From contig NZ_JAUTAL010000001.1 of NCBI RefSeq assembly GCF_030818575.1, positions 1,116,001 to 1,180,000 on the forward strand: DNA of 64,000 nucleotides, in the 5' to 3' direction. Below, piece after piece: positions 27,758 to 37,365 of this stretch. The position numbers and the translations under genes were made by a program. The notes under the pieces were generated by a model. It was given only the letters and a program-made list of their open reading frames with translations. It was not told the DNA's origin and did no database searches. This DNA is from Chryseobacterium camelliae. GTDB lineage: Bacteria > Bacteroidota > Bacteroidia > Flavobacteriales > Weeksellaceae. Every line of letters starts with the position of its first letter. Within the stretch, counting starts at the first letter, position 1.

Positions 27758-29299
27758 TTGAATACTTCACAAACCAATTTCCATGAATTATCCGGAAGCC
27801 AGGGCGATCACCACCTTGATCTCTATATCAAGGCTTTGGATTCAGCTAATTCAGGGATCATCATTACAGACAACAACCAACCTGACAATCCCATTGTATA
27901 CTGTAACCGTGCTTTTGAAACAATTACAGGCTATTCAAGGAATGAAATCATAGGGCACAACTGCCGTTTTCTACAGGCGCAGGACAGGTCTCAGCCGGAA
28001 CGTAAATTATTGAGCGACTGCATTGAAAAGGGTCTTGATTGTAAAGTAGAAATCCGTAATTACAAGAAAAACGGGGATTTGTTCTGGAATGAACTTTACC
28101 TTTCTCCGGTAAAAAATCCACAGGGAGAAATTACACACTTTATAGGGGTCCAGAATGATATTACTGCGCGCAAGAAAGCTGAGCACGACCTTATTGAAGA
28201 GAAGGCATCCGTAGAACATAAAATTCAGGAAAGGACCAAGGAGCTGAGGGAAAATCAAATCTTTCTGTCCAGTATCATCCAGACGGTAAGGGAAAGCCTA
28301 TTGGTACTTGACCCGGATTTCAGGGTGCTGAGTGCCAACGGCCATTTTCTGAAGACCTTTAAGGTTTCATCCGAGGAAACAGTGGGCAAGATATTGTACG
28401 AACTTGGAAATCACCAATGGGATATCGACTTGCTGAAAGAACTCCTTGTAAAGATCCTCCCTACCAACAATCCGGTAATTGACTTTGAAGTAGAGCACAA
28501 CTTTCCCCATATCGGAAAAAAGCTGATGCTGCTTAACGCCTATCGTATAGAACATGACGGTCAGTACAAAGACAGGATTTTGCTGGCTATAGAAGATATT
28601 ACGGATCGCCGTGAAATAGAGCGCCGCAAAGATGATTTCCTTTCTATTGCCAGCCATGAGCTTAAAACGCCACTCACTACGATAAAGGGCCTGGTACAGC
28701 TCCTTCAGCGGATGCAGGAAGGCGGAATTACAGAAAAGTACAAGGCTACCCTCATGAAGGTAGCAGTTTATGTAGACCGGCTCAATAACCTGATTTCTGA
28801 ACTGCTGGATACCTCAAGGATACAGTCCGGGAATATTGAGTTGCATATCGAGCCGTTTGATATCGATCATCTTGTTAAAGATACGGTGGATAATATTGCA
28901 TTGACGGTTCCGGGCTACGAAATCAATGTTTCAGGAAAATCAGGGGCAATTATCAGGGGTGACGAATCCCAGATCTCCCAAGTGGTTAATAATCTTGTTT
29001 CCAACGCTATCAAGTATTCTCCGGGGTCCAAGAAAATAGAAATCCATATTGCCAAGGTGAGCAATTTTGTTAAAATTTCAATCAGGGATTTCGGGATGGG
29101 CATAAGTGCTCAGGATAAGCCGAGGATTTTTGAACGCTTTTACAGGGCAGGAGATATACAGAAAAAATTTCCTGGCATGGGGATAGGGCTGTATATCAGC
29201 CATGAGATCATTGCCAACCATAACGGAACCCTTTGGGTGGAAAGTGAGGTGGGAGAAGGTTCGACATTCAGTTTTACATTACCGATAAGCAAAAAATAA
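27758..29299 (+). CDS. LOV-domain sensor histidine kinase
   Basis: A 513-residue soluble kinase. Residues ~22-130 form a LOV domain: GHNCRFLQAQDR contains Cys69, the residue that forms the flavin adduct in blue light, and KNGDLFWNELYLSPV and FIGVQNDIT supply the expected Asn and Gln positions. A short coiled coil and a second PAS domain (~165-285) follow, then HisKA (SIASHELKTPLTTIKG) and HATPase_c (RDFGMGIS and GMGIGLYISHEIIANHNG). No in-frame ATG precedes the LOV domain, so the TTG at 27758 is the best start. The response regulator gene begins 2 bases after its stop. Confidence 0.92.
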   Translation: MNTSQTNFHELSGSQGDHHLDLYIKALDSANSGIIITDNNQPDNPIVYCNRAFETITGYSRNEIIGHNCRFLQAQDRSQPERKLLSDCIEKGLDCKVEIRNYKKNGDLFWNELYLSPVKNPQGEITHFIGVQNDITARKKAEHDLIEEKASVEHKIQERTKELRENQIFLSSIIQTVRESLLVLDPDFRVLSANGHFLKTFKVSSEETVGKILYELGNHQWDIDLLKELLVKILPTNNPVIDFEVEHNFPHIGKKLMLLNAYRIEHDGQYKDRILLAIEDITDRREIERRKDDFLSIASHELKTPLTTIKGLVQLLQRMQEGGITEKYKATLMKVAVYVDRLNNLISELLDTSRIQSGNIELHIEPFDIDHLVKDTVDNIALTVPGYEINVSGKSGAIIRGDESQISQVVNNLVSNAIKYSPGSKKIEIHIAKVSNFVKISIRDFGMGISAQDKPRIFERFYRAGDIQKKFPGMGIGLYISHEIIANHNGTLWVESEVGEGSTFSFTLPISKK

Positions 29300-29301
29300 A
29301 T

Positions 29302-29688
29302 ATGGAAGCTAAAAAAATTATGGTTTGTGATGATGACCAGGGAGTGCTGGACGTTATTGAAATGATGCTTGATTCCAGCGGTTACACTGCTTTTACGGAA
29401 ATCAACAGTACCAATCTTATTTCTGAAATTAAAAAAAATCAGCCAGATCTGATCCTTCTGGATCTATGGATGCCGGTATTATCCGGTGACCAGGTAGTAA
29501 GGGCTATTCGGGCCGATCAGAACATCAGCCACTTGCCGGTGATCATCCTTTCAGCCAGCAGGGACGGGGATGACATCGCTATGGATGCCGGAGCAGATGC
29601 ATTTCTCTCCAAACCTTTTGATATGGACGAACTGATTGATACCATTGAAGATTTGTTAAAAAATAAACAAGGAAGTATAAGTCTATAA
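29302..29688 (+). CDS. Single-domain response regulator
   Basis: A 128-residue CheY-like receiver. Acidic pocket residues are in VCDDDQG, the phospho-acceptor Asp is in LILLDLWMPVLSGD, and the conserved Thr/Ser and Lys are in IILSASRDG and FLSKPFD. It has no output domain, so it must act through protein contacts. Directly downstream of the LOV kinase, it is its evident partner. Confidence 0.95.
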   Translation: MEAKKIMVCDDDQGVLDVIEMMLDSSGYTAFTEINSTNLISEIKKNQPDLILLDLWMPVLSGDQVVRAIRADQNISHLPVIILSASRDGDDIAMDAGADAFLSKPFDMDELIDTIEDLLKNKQGSISL

Positions 29689-29733
29689 ATCGATTCTCTG
29701 GAATACAGGCCGTTCCTAAAATCTGCAAAATTA

Positions 29734-29764
29734 AAATCCTGCTTTCTGATAGAAGGCAGGATTT
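29734..29764. terminator. Probable terminator between convergent genes
   Basis: AAATCCTGC (29734-29742) pairs with GCAGGATTT (29756-29764), with partial pairing inside. The T-tract is weak. It lies between the response regulator gene and the convergent permease gene. Confidence 0.55.
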
Positions 29765-29841
29765 GTTATGATAGATAAATGGTATTGTATCTTGTTGTGA
29801 TTAAAATCCAGGCCTTATACTTCACTATTGATTTCAGCAGG

Positions 29842-31089
29842 TTATATCCACAATGCTGCAAACGCTGCAATCAGGGCAGGGATCATTACCAGTGAGCCTA
29901 TTTTCAGGAATTGCCAGGCGCTGATGGAATGCCCGTGACGCCTCAGTTCCGTAAGCCAAAGGATGGTGGCTAAGGATCCTGTTACAGAAAGATTAGGTCC
30001 CAGATCCACTCCAATAAGGATACAGCTTCTTACAATGGCTGGAAAGTGTTCAGCTGAAGCTGTGCTGCCTGCAATAAGTCCGGCAGGAAGATTGTTGATC
30101 AGGTTGCTGCCGAAGGCCAGGGCAGAACCGCTTACCCAGGCCGTAGTATCGGGAGAGGTGCGTGCGTGATCGGCTAAAATGCTACTCAGGGAACCAATAA
30201 GTCCTGTACTGTTTAATGCTTCCACCAAAACAAACAGCCCGGCTACCAACGGAAGTACCGACCATGAAATATGGCGTATCAGCCGTAATGGATTCTGCCG
30301 TGCTCCAAGAGCAACAATAAATGCCGTACCGACTCCGGCAATAGCGGTTGGAAGTCCAAGTTCCCAATTGAGCGCAGACGCCGTGATCAGTACAATGCTC
30401 GTGATAATAATGCCTGCCAGTGCTATACGGCCGCCTTTCTGCAGAGGCTGGATCATAATATCTGTAGCGATGGATTCACGAAGATGTTTCCGCTGGGTAA
30501 GCATCAGCATGATAAAGGTTATGGTTACTGCAAAGAAAGATGGAAGAAGGTAGGTACTGAGCCATGTGGTAAGGGTAGGCATATGGCTTCCGTAAATCAC
30601 AAGATTGGCCGGATTGGAAATCGGCAGGATAAAAGAAGCGGCATTTGCTATAAAGGCGCAGATCAGAAGATAGGGAAGTGGCTGCTTTACTTTGGCGCTT
30701 TGCATGGCTGCTGCCACTGCCGGTGTAAGAACCACTGCGGTAGCGTCATTAGACATAAAAGTAGTAACGACCAGTCCAACTATGTAGATCAGTATAAAGA
30801 GTTTAACTGCGGAGCCACCGGAAACCTTGGTCGCATGGCAGGCCAGCCAGTCGAAAAGGCCCTCCTGCCGAGCAGATTCTGCAAGCATCATCATTCCGAT
30901 AAGAAAGAGGTAAACATCCGTTCCTTTTGCTACCCCGGTCCACGCATTCGACCATGAAATTAAGCCTAACAGAAGCATCAATACGGCTCCGCTTACGGCC
31001 CAGACAGCTTCCGGAAGTTTAAACGGTCTGATGATGACGCCTGCCGTAGCCAATGCAGCAATGATGCAGATAAAAATAGTAGAATCCAT
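29842..31089 (-). CDS. ArsB/SLC13-type permease (arsenical pump-like)
   Basis: A 415-residue membrane protein with about eleven to twelve hydrophobic segments. It fits the ion-transporter superfamily that includes ArsB: FLIGMMMLAESARQEGLFDW, FMSNDATAVVLTPAV, ISNPANLVIYGSHMPTLTTW and FGSNLINNLPAGLIAGS. Arsenite export is the usual annotation for this subgroup, but no ars regulator or arsenate reductase lies nearby, so the substrate is uncertain. The MFS gene ends 6 bases upstream on the same strand; the two should be one operon. Confidence 0.85.
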   Translation of the reverse strand: MDSTIFICIIAALATAGVIIRPFKLPEAVWAVSGAVLMLLLGLISWSNAWTGVAKGTDVYLFLIGMMMLAESARQEGLFDWLACHATKVSGGSAVKLFILIYIVGLVVTTFMSNDATAVVLTPAVAAAMQSAKVKQPLPYLLICAFIANAASFILPISNPANLVIYGSHMPTLTTWLSTYLLPSFFAVTITFIMLMLTQRKHLRESIATDIMIQPLQKGGRIALAGIIITSIVLITASALNWELGLPTAIAGVGTAFIVALGARQNPLRLIRHISWSVLPLVAGLFVLVEALNSTGLIGSLSSILADHARTSPDTTAWVSGSALAFGSNLINNLPAGLIAGSTASAEHFPAIVRSCILIGVDLGPNLSVTGSLATILWLTELRRHGHSISAWQFLKIGSLVMIPALIAAFAALWI

Positions 31090-31095
31090 GGGATT

Positions 31096-32340
31096 TTATT
31101 CTTTGATAAGTTGTTCTTTAACAGTATGACCACATTCCCGGATCATGGTTTTGGAATAAACCAGCCAGAGTGCGATGGAAACAAGAGCAAAACCGCCCAG
31201 GAGGAGAAAAGCAGAACTGTAATCAATTTTTTGGGCTATCCAACCGCCGATAGCCGGGCTAAGGGATGCACCCAGCCCCTGAACGGTCATTACCGCTCCC
31301 TGTCCCACATTAATCCTTCCCGTTCCATTAAGGATATGAGCCACCAGTCCAGGCACCGCAACGCTCTGGAGACCTGCACCAATCCCATCCAGAATCTGTA
31401 CAGGATACAGGCCGATATGGCTGATCATATGTGAGGCAATGAATCCCCTGAGTGGTAAAGCAACAAATGAAATGAGCATGACAAGCCAATATCCTTTGCT
31501 TTCTGCCATTTTCATTGCAACAATAGAAGCTACGATCATAACGAGTTGCGCAATAATGACGGTCAGGGCTACAAACATAGAAGCATTATTCTGCATTTTT
31601 TCAGCCGCAGCCATCCCATACAGAGGTAACAGTGCACCGTTTCCAAGGTGGAAGCACGCCAGGGCCGCTGCCAGGATCAGCAAAGGCTTGCAGTTCAGCA
31701 GGACCTTTAGCCCACTGGCCTTTTCATCACCAGACTCATCTGTTTTAAGGCCTCTTGCGGCTTTATCATCAATACTTTTGGCAGGGATCATCAGAATACT
31801 GATCATAGACAAAACGCCAAATAGTGCAGAGAGCGCAAAGATGGCCGGCATCCCGAATTTCATTCCCAGATAACCGGACAGACCTGCTCCTACCACATTA
31901 CCGGCGTGGTTAAAAGCCTGGTTATATCCATTTTGGCGGTTAAAGCCTTTCTGCTTTACAATCCCTAGGGTAATCCCCACTACGGCAGGCCCTATAGCTG
32001 CACCGGCAATCGCGGTGGCGACCTGAGAAAGTGTTACCAGCCAGAAATTTTGTGAGATCAGGATGAGCGCTGATGCCAGAACGGTACAGATGCCGGGAAT
32101 AATAACATACCGCCTTTTATGGGTGGTGGCATCGATAGCAGCTCCTGCGGGTGCCGTCATCAGCATTCCGGCTACACCGCCTATAGTCATCACAGTACCG
32201 ATAGGCCCGCTTTTCCAGCCATTGGCCAGTAAAAAAATACCCAGGAAAGGTCCGATTCCTGCCTGCATATCTGCCATAAAGAAATTTAAGGCCTGCAATG
32301 CCCACAGCACGCGCGGTGCATTTGGAGAAGCTGTTTTCAT
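31096..32340 (-). CDS. Major facilitator superfamily transporter
   Basis: A 414-residue protein with about twelve membrane helices. The MFS loop 2-3 signature appears in degenerate form (GAAIDATTHKRRYVII), and the central cytoplasmic loop lies near residues 195-215 (KAARGLKTDESGDEKAS). No substrate signature is recognisable. It is the first gene of a pair with the ArsB-type permease, suggesting a joint export role. Confidence 0.85.
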   Translation of the reverse strand: MKTASPNAPRVLWALQALNFFMADMQAGIGPFLGIFLLANGWKSGPIGTVMTIGGVAGMLMTAPAGAAIDATTHKRRYVIIPGICTVLASALILISQNFWLVTLSQVATAIAGAAIGPAVVGITLGIVKQKGFNRQNGYNQAFNHAGNVVGAGLSGYLGMKFGMPAIFALSALFGVLSMISILMIPAKSIDDKAARGLKTDESGDEKASGLKVLLNCKPLLILAAALACFHLGNGALLPLYGMAAAEKMQNNASMFVALTVIIAQLVMIVASIVAMKMAESKGYWLVMLISFVALPLRGFIASHMISHIGLYPVQILDGIGAGLQSVAVPGLVAHILNGTGRINVGQGAVMTVQGLGASLSPAIGGWIAQKIDYSSAFLLLGGFALVSIALWLVYSKTMIRECGHTVKEQLIKE

Positions 32341-32624
32341 AAATGTATAATCAGTATTTTGTGCTGTATTGACGTATGGTTACGCAGAAGATGGAGATGA
32401 TTATGTCTGTACCCTTAGCCATAATAAATAACTAGCCAACCATTATATTATTCAGAGGTTATTTCCCTAGGTAAACATATGGAGTTGGGTTTTATTCTTT
32501 CTTGTACATATTCCGTCAGCTACCTCCTGATCACTCCTTCCGCATTGGCTCGGTTCAAAAACAATGCCGAAAAATACTATTCCCGGCATCGTCTTTTAAA
32601 ATTTAAATCAGTATAGATTTCATG

Positions 32625-33083
32625 CTAATCCTTATTGAGTGCATTCATGTTGGTTACCGCATGTTGCTGATATTCTTCAGTAAGGTTGAAAATCCTGCCG
32701 AGTTTTTGTGAAGCATGGATAAAAGCGATGAATGCACAGAGTTCTGAAATTTCCCGGTCGCTGAAATATTCTTTCAGCATATCGAAATGGGCCTTTTGTA
32801 TAGCACGGTGATCTTTGCAGAAGAGCTCAGCAAAACCTGAGGCGATTGACATCTTAAGCTGGGCAGGATCAAAATCCGGTCGTCCTCCTTTAACCATACA
32901 GTATTCACAGCCGTTTTCAAAGGCCATTGCCCGTCGTACCTGCTCCAATAGCAATGAATCAAGAGTAGTATCTCTCCAGAATATTCCTTCAAGCCTGTTC
33001 CACTGATCGAGTATCAGCGGGTTATGTCCTAATAATTTTTCAAATGCAGTATTGCCGTTGTCTGAAAATTCAATTCTTGTCAT
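32625..33083 (-). CDS. AhpD/carboxymuconolactone decarboxylase-like protein
   Basis: About 152 residues from ATG 33083 (a TTG at 33101 would add six). The AhpD-type redox motif is visible as ENGCEYCMVKG with the CxxC pair, and the helical segment MLKEYFSDREISELCAFIA fits the fold. Such proteins act as peroxidase partners or of unknown role. Divergent from the Lrp-type regulator 108 bases away, which may control it. Confidence 0.8.
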   Translation of the reverse strand: MTRIEFSDNGNTAFEKLLGHNPLILDQWNRLEGIFWRDTTLDSLLLEQVRRAMAFENGCEYCMVKGGRPDFDPAQLKMSIASGFAELFCKDHRAIQKAHFDMLKEYFSDREISELCAFIAFIHASQKLGRIFNLTEEYQQHAVTNMNALNKD

Positions 33084-33191
33084 TTTGTTTATTTTCAGCA
33101 AAGTTCCACTTAAAAAAGTCTTCGGTCAAATGGTTTTAATTGCCATCATATAAAATTTAAACTAAATTCGCTTTTTTAAAATAATTGTAAA

Positions 33192-33659
33192 GTGAAAATC
33201 GTTTTAGATCATTATGACTATAATATTCTGGAATTGCTGAATGATAATGCAAGGCTTAGTTATGCTGAAATTGGCAGGCTGATTGGGCTTTCGCAGTCAG
33301 CGGCTAAAGAACGTGTCATTTCATTGGTAGACCGGGGTGTGATTAAGAAATTTGGAATAGAAGTGGACTACAGCCTGATCGGGTATTCACTGCCTGTTTT
33401 AATCCATCTGAAATTCAGAAATGATGATTTCAAAATATTTCTCAATCAGCTGCAGCAGTTTCCGGAAATTACAAGTTGTAAAAGGGTTACCGGAGAATAC
33501 TGCCTTGTCGCGGAAGCGGTTCTAAAAGATAACAGCCACCTGGAACATCTTATTGACAGACTGATCCGTTATGGGATTCCTTCTACCGCAATCCGCCTTT
33601 CAGAGGTCGGAATGCCTAATTTTTTTACTCTTCATAAAAGTAAACTGAAAAAGTCATAA
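33192..33659 (+). CDS. Lrp/AsnC family transcriptional regulator
   Basis: A 155-residue regulator starting with GTG. The N-terminal winged helix is DYNILELLNDNARLSYAEIGRLIGLSQSAAKERV written in two parts here: DYNILELLNDNARLSY and AEIGRLIGLSQSAAKERV. The C-terminal RAM ligand domain has ITSCKRVTGEYCLVAEAVL. The AhpD-like gene is divergent and is the natural candidate target. Confidence 0.92.
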   Translation: MKIVLDHYDYNILELLNDNARLSYAEIGRLIGLSQSAAKERVISLVDRGVIKKFGIEVDYSLIGYSLPVLIHLKFRNDDFKIFLNQLQQFPEITSCKRVTGEYCLVAEAVLKDNSHLEHLIDRLIRYGIPSTAIRLSEVGMPNFFTLHKSKLKKS

Positions 33660-33701
33660 AGATCATACCGTCCATTGTATGAAGGATGGATTGGTAGTAT
33701 A

Positions 33702-34895
33702 TTATTGCTCGTACGAGGTAGAGAGGACAAGATCAGAAACAGCACGGCTGAACTTTTCAAGACTGCGTATACTTTCCGCATGTGGGATTCTTTCAAGGCC
33801 TTGCGGATTATATATATCCCATATTCCGCTATGATGCCATTCCAGAGCCGGAAAATCCCAGTCTGGTCTGTCAATCAGGGGATAAATACAGCAGCCATAC
33901 AAAGGCAGCCCGTTTTTCAGCATAGAAAGGCATTCTTCAGCTATGCTATCCAGCCATTGGGGACGATGTTCGCCGGGGTGGCTGGTCTCTGAAATAACGA
34001 CAGGTCTTCCGTACCGCAGGAACATTTCTTCAATCAACGTATGGAGAGGTTTCCATAAATGATGTGGAGGGAGTTCGCCCCATGGGATCAGGTCGTGATG
34101 AGTACTGGTCCATTGATTATTGAAATAGAAATTAACACCCATAATATCCAGGTATTCAGGTTTCCCACCGAGCTCCGGGCAGATTTTCCCGCTTAACATA
34201 TCAAGGACCTGGAACTGCTGCTCATGTTTAGCCGCAGCCTTCAGAATCGATTCTTCATCTGAAGGATAAGGAGATACCACATGGATAAGTGGTTCCGTTG
34301 TCATAATGCGGATTCCAGGATCAACTTCTTTCATACTTTCGATTCCTTCGATATATGCTTTCATCAGGCAGTATTTTACTTCCCATCCCTGTGTAGTACA
34401 GTATGGTGAAGTTCCTTTGGCGTCACCGCCTAACCAGGATAAAAAACTGACTTCGTTGATTGGCGTGATAATTAAGGTGTCGTCCGGGACCATGCTCCTG
34501 TAATGCTCTGCAAATGCTTTGCAAAGGTGTGCAAACCGCCTTGGAAACATGGGATGCAAAGGAGTAAGATCATCCGGGAAACCAAAATGGCAGATGTCCC
34601 AGATCACCTGTATGCCTGCTTCACCAGAATACATGATCATTGTATCCACCTCCGTCCAGTCATACTGATACGGGTGTTTTTCCACATGGCTCCAGCGGAT
34701 GCCTTCACGCACTGTCCGGATATCGAACACCCTTAGCCGCTCATAATCCTCTTTAAGAAATGCATTGTGGCCGGTAAGTTTAATCATATCGATTCTTTCT
34801 CCGAAGGCATTTTGATGGTCGGCACACTCAAATCCTCCCATAAGGAAAGATTTGAATGGATTACCACCATAAGTGAAATCATTGCTGTAGGCCAT
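33702..34895 (-). CDS. Clan GH-A glycoside hydrolase-like protein (beta-glucosidase-like)
   Basis: A 397-residue cytoplasmic (beta/alpha)8 glycosidase-like protein without a signal peptide. It has EGIRWSHVEKHPYQYDW, the acid/base Glu in ITPINEVSFLSW, and the likely nucleophile Glu in PVVISETSHPGEHR, the GH1/GH5-like arrangement. It overlaps the UDP-galactopyranose mutase gene by 17 bases and is therefore tied to the same glycan pathway. The exact family and substrate are not clear. Confidence 0.75.
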   Translation of the reverse strand: MAYSNDFTYGGNPFKSFLMGGFECADHQNAFGERIDMIKLTGHNAFLKEDYERLRVFDIRTVREGIRWSHVEKHPYQYDWTEVDTMIMYSGEAGIQVIWDICHFGFPDDLTPLHPMFPRRFAHLCKAFAEHYRSMVPDDTLIITPINEVSFLSWLGGDAKGTSPYCTTQGWEVKYCLMKAYIEGIESMKEVDPGIRIMTTEPLIHVVSPYPSDEESILKAAAKHEQQFQVLDMLSGKICPELGGKPEYLDIMGVNFYFNNQWTSTHHDLIPWGELPPHHLWKPLHTLIEEMFLRYGRPVVISETSHPGEHRPQWLDSIAEECLSMLKNGLPLYGCCIYPLIDRPDWDFPALEWHHSGIWDIYNPQGLERIPHAESIRSLEKFSRAVSDLVLSTSYEQ

Positions 34896-35988
34896 CTAAA
34901 TCTTCTTTTATGATCTTTCTGAATAAAGCCAGTGACTGAGCAACCACCTGGTCCATATTATAATACTTGTATGTTCCCAGGCGTCCTGTAAAATAAACAT
35001 CTTTTTCTTCTTCTGCCAGTTTTCTGTACTGATTGTATACTTCCTGATTTTCCTTTCTCGGAATAGGGTAGTAGGGATCGCCTTCAGCAGTAGGGTACTC
35101 ATAGACGATTGCGGTTTTATGATGGGTCTGTCCTGTAAGATGTTTGAATTCTGTAATTCTGGTATAGAGGTTAGACGTAGGATAATTGACCGTTCCGGTC
35201 GGCTGGTAATTTTCCCGGTCTAGTGTTTCAAAACGGAAATTAATGGATCTATAGGGGAGTTTTCCGAACCGGTAGTCAAAAAATGCGTCAACTGGACCGG
35301 TATAGATTAATTTTTTATGGGGAATTATTTCCGTAATATCCCTGTAATCTGTATTTAGCATAACATGAATACTCTTGTGCGTGAGCATTTTCTTGAACAT
35401 TTCTGTATATCCGTTTGTTGGCATGGCCTGATAGGTATCTGTGAAATAACGGTCATCGCTGTTGGTGCGGGTAGGAACTCTTGCCGTTACCGAAGCATCC
35501 AGTTCCGAAGGATCCAGGTCCCATTGCTTTCTGGTATACCCTCTGAAGAATTTTTCGTAGAGCTCTTTACCTACAGCATTCAATACAACATCTTCCGAAG
35601 TTAATACAGGTCTTCTTTCTTCGGCTTTAGATGCAAGGAAATCTTTAACCTCGTCAGATGTCAGGCTTCTTCCGTAAAGTTTGTTTATGGTAGTTAAGTT
35701 AATAGGAATGGGAACCAGTTGTCCGTCTACACTTCCCAGGACCCTGTGTTCGTAAGGCCGCCATTCTGTAAAAAGGCTTAGGTATTTAAATACTTCCTCC
35801 GAATTGGTATGAAAAATATGGGGACCGTATTTATGGATCAGGATTCCGTCTTTGTTATAATAATCATACGCGTTACCCGCTATATGGTCACGCTTGTCAA
35901 CAAGGAGTACTCTTTTTCCTGCATCGGCCAGTCGTTCTGCCAGTACGGCACCTGCGAATCCGCAGCCTACAATGAGAAAATCATACAT
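34879..35988 (-). CDS. glf: UDP-galactopyranose mutase
   Basis: A 369-residue flavoenzyme that converts UDP-galactopyranose to UDP-galactofuranose, the donor for surface galactofuranose. N-terminal FAD motif VGCGFAGAVLAERLADAGKR, then HIAGNAYDY, GPHIFHTN, FRGYTRKQWDLDP, and near the C-terminus TGRLGTYKYYNMDQVV, all family hallmarks. It is the middle gene of a three-gene operon and overlaps both neighbours. Confidence 0.95.
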   Translation of the reverse strand: MYDFLIVGCGFAGAVLAERLADAGKRVLLVDKRDHIAGNAYDYYNKDGILIHKYGPHIFHTNSEEVFKYLSLFTEWRPYEHRVLGSVDGQLVPIPINLTTINKLYGRSLTSDEVKDFLASKAEERRPVLTSEDVVLNAVGKELYEKFFRGYTRKQWDLDPSELDASVTARVPTRTNSDDRYFTDTYQAMPTNGYTEMFKKMLTHKSIHVMLNTDYRDITEIIPHKKLIYTGPVDAFFDYRFGKLPYRSINFRFETLDRENYQPTGTVNYPTSNLYTRITEFKHLTGQTHHKTAIVYEYPTAEGDPYYPIPRKENQEVYNQYRKLAEEEKDVYFTGRLGTYKYYNMDQVVAQSLALFRKIIKEDLDGLQQ

Positions 35989-37078
35989 TCGCTACGGGGA
36001 TTTTAAGGTTATTAATCAGTTTATTCATTTTATCAAAGGTATGGTCCCAGGAATTGTCAGAAAGGAATTCGTCTACCTGCATCAGCCACTCTTCACGAGA
36101 TTTTTTATTCAGTTCATTTTCTGCATGCTGGATAAATGTATTGGCATCATCAGCGATATATACCAGATCGGCATCTCCGTAAGGATTAACTACATCTTTT
36201 ATGCGTGTGGAAATAACCGGAAGGCCTGCGGCCAGATACTCTGGAGTTTTTGTCGGACTGATGAATTCGGTAGATTCATTAAGCGCAAACAGAACCAGTG
36301 CAATATCCCAGTGACTGATGTATACAGGGAGTTCATCATATTTTTTAGAACCCAGATAGTGGATGTTTTCTGCCTTTGGAAGATCATTAATATCTATTTT
36401 CACTACCGGTCCGATGATCACAAATTGCCATTCGGGTCTTTTGGCTGAAACCTCTTTCAGGAGCTCGATGTCAAACCTTTCATCAATAACCCCGTAAAAC
36501 CCGAATCTCGGATGTGGGATGTTTTTCTGGTCTTCCGGCTCTACTCTGTTGTAACGTGCAGCTTCGAAATGTTTTTTATCGATGCTGCTTGGAAACGGAT
36601 GAATGTTGTGGTGTCTGTTTTTCTTGGCCTGATACAGCGTATGTCCTCCTGTAAATACGACATCCGCTTTTTTGAAAAGTTCATTTTCTAGCTCAATAAG
36701 CTGAGGCGGAGCAAAACGGAAAGCGGAAAGCTCGTCCATGGAATCATAAATAACAATATCCGGTTCCAGATGAGCGGTATATTCAAGAGCCATCGGAGTA
36801 TAGTACCAGCAGGAGAAATGTCTGATGGATTGCTGCTTCAGGAAAAGATCGATCATATTCCTGAGCTTTAGGTTGCGCTCTTCACCTTCATGCGTTATAG
36901 TGAACTGAACAAGGGAAATCCCGTCCTGCGAACTTACCGTCAGTTCATCACACTCTCCAAAACGCGGTTCCTCGAAATAATAAATGTGATAGTTTCTGGC
37001 GAAACGGCTCAATAAATGTTGAGGCCGCTGATAGACAAAATTCCACGACAGGTGGCTGAAACATAATATATTTTGCAT
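35981..37078 (-). CDS. Glycosyltransferase (GT-B, TuaH-like)
   Basis: A 365-residue glycosyltransferase. The N-terminal LSWNFVYQRPQHLLSRFA and the following YYFEEPRFGE are typical of the TuaH-like group. The C-terminal domain has the donor-site motif SPTKTPEYLAAGLPVISTR. First gene of the operon with glf and the glycosidase-like gene. Probably adds a sugar, perhaps galactofuranose, to a surface polymer. Confidence 0.88.
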   Translation of the reverse strand: MQNILCFSHLSWNFVYQRPQHLLSRFARNYHIYYFEEPRFGECDELTVSSQDGISLVQFTITHEGEERNLKLRNMIDLFLKQQSIRHFSCWYYTPMALEYTAHLEPDIVIYDSMDELSAFRFAPPQLIELENELFKKADVVFTGGHTLYQAKKNRHHNIHPFPSSIDKKHFEAARYNRVEPEDQKNIPHPRFGFYGVIDERFDIELLKEVSAKRPEWQFVIIGPVVKIDINDLPKAENIHYLGSKKYDELPVYISHWDIALVLFALNESTEFISPTKTPEYLAAGLPVISTRIKDVVNPYGDADLVYIADDANTFIQHAENELNKKSREEWLMQVDEFLSDNSWDHTFDKMNKLINNLKIPVANV

Positions 37079-37210
37079 AAAGTGGTGGTGTTTGAGTCAA
37101 TATCCTCTCCGGAATCATAAGATGACCTCTTGAGGAAACCGACATAATCAATATTAATTAATGTGTAAATAAGGCCTCAAAAGGTCTTAGCTGTAAGTAA
37201 AAGTACTTAT

Positions 37211-37249
37211 AAATAAAAAAGACCGGATATGATTAGAGTCATATCCGGT
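37211..37249 (-). terminator. Terminator of the Crp/Fnr-type gene
   Basis: Perfect 11-bp stem ACCGGATATGA/TCATATCCGGT (37222-37232 and 37239-37249) with a 6-nt loop. On the minus strand it is followed by CTTTTTTATTT. Confidence 0.85.
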
Positions 37250-37365
37250 ATGGAGAATTCTGTTCATGAAATGTCCGGAATTTTTATCTTTTATCAAACA
37301 TTTTCAGTACAATTTAACAAAATAGATTTTGATCAATAGATTGGGCCTGTAATTTAATGATGGTA

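Noticed and set aside
30484..30957. Antisense frame of 157 codons over the ArsB-type gene
   Set aside because: Cys/Gly/Lys-rich shadow of hydrophobic codons on the other strand.
29842..32340. Full arsenic resistance operon
   Set aside because: No ArsR, ArsC or ArsM gene is adjacent; only an ArsB-type permease and an MFS protein are present.
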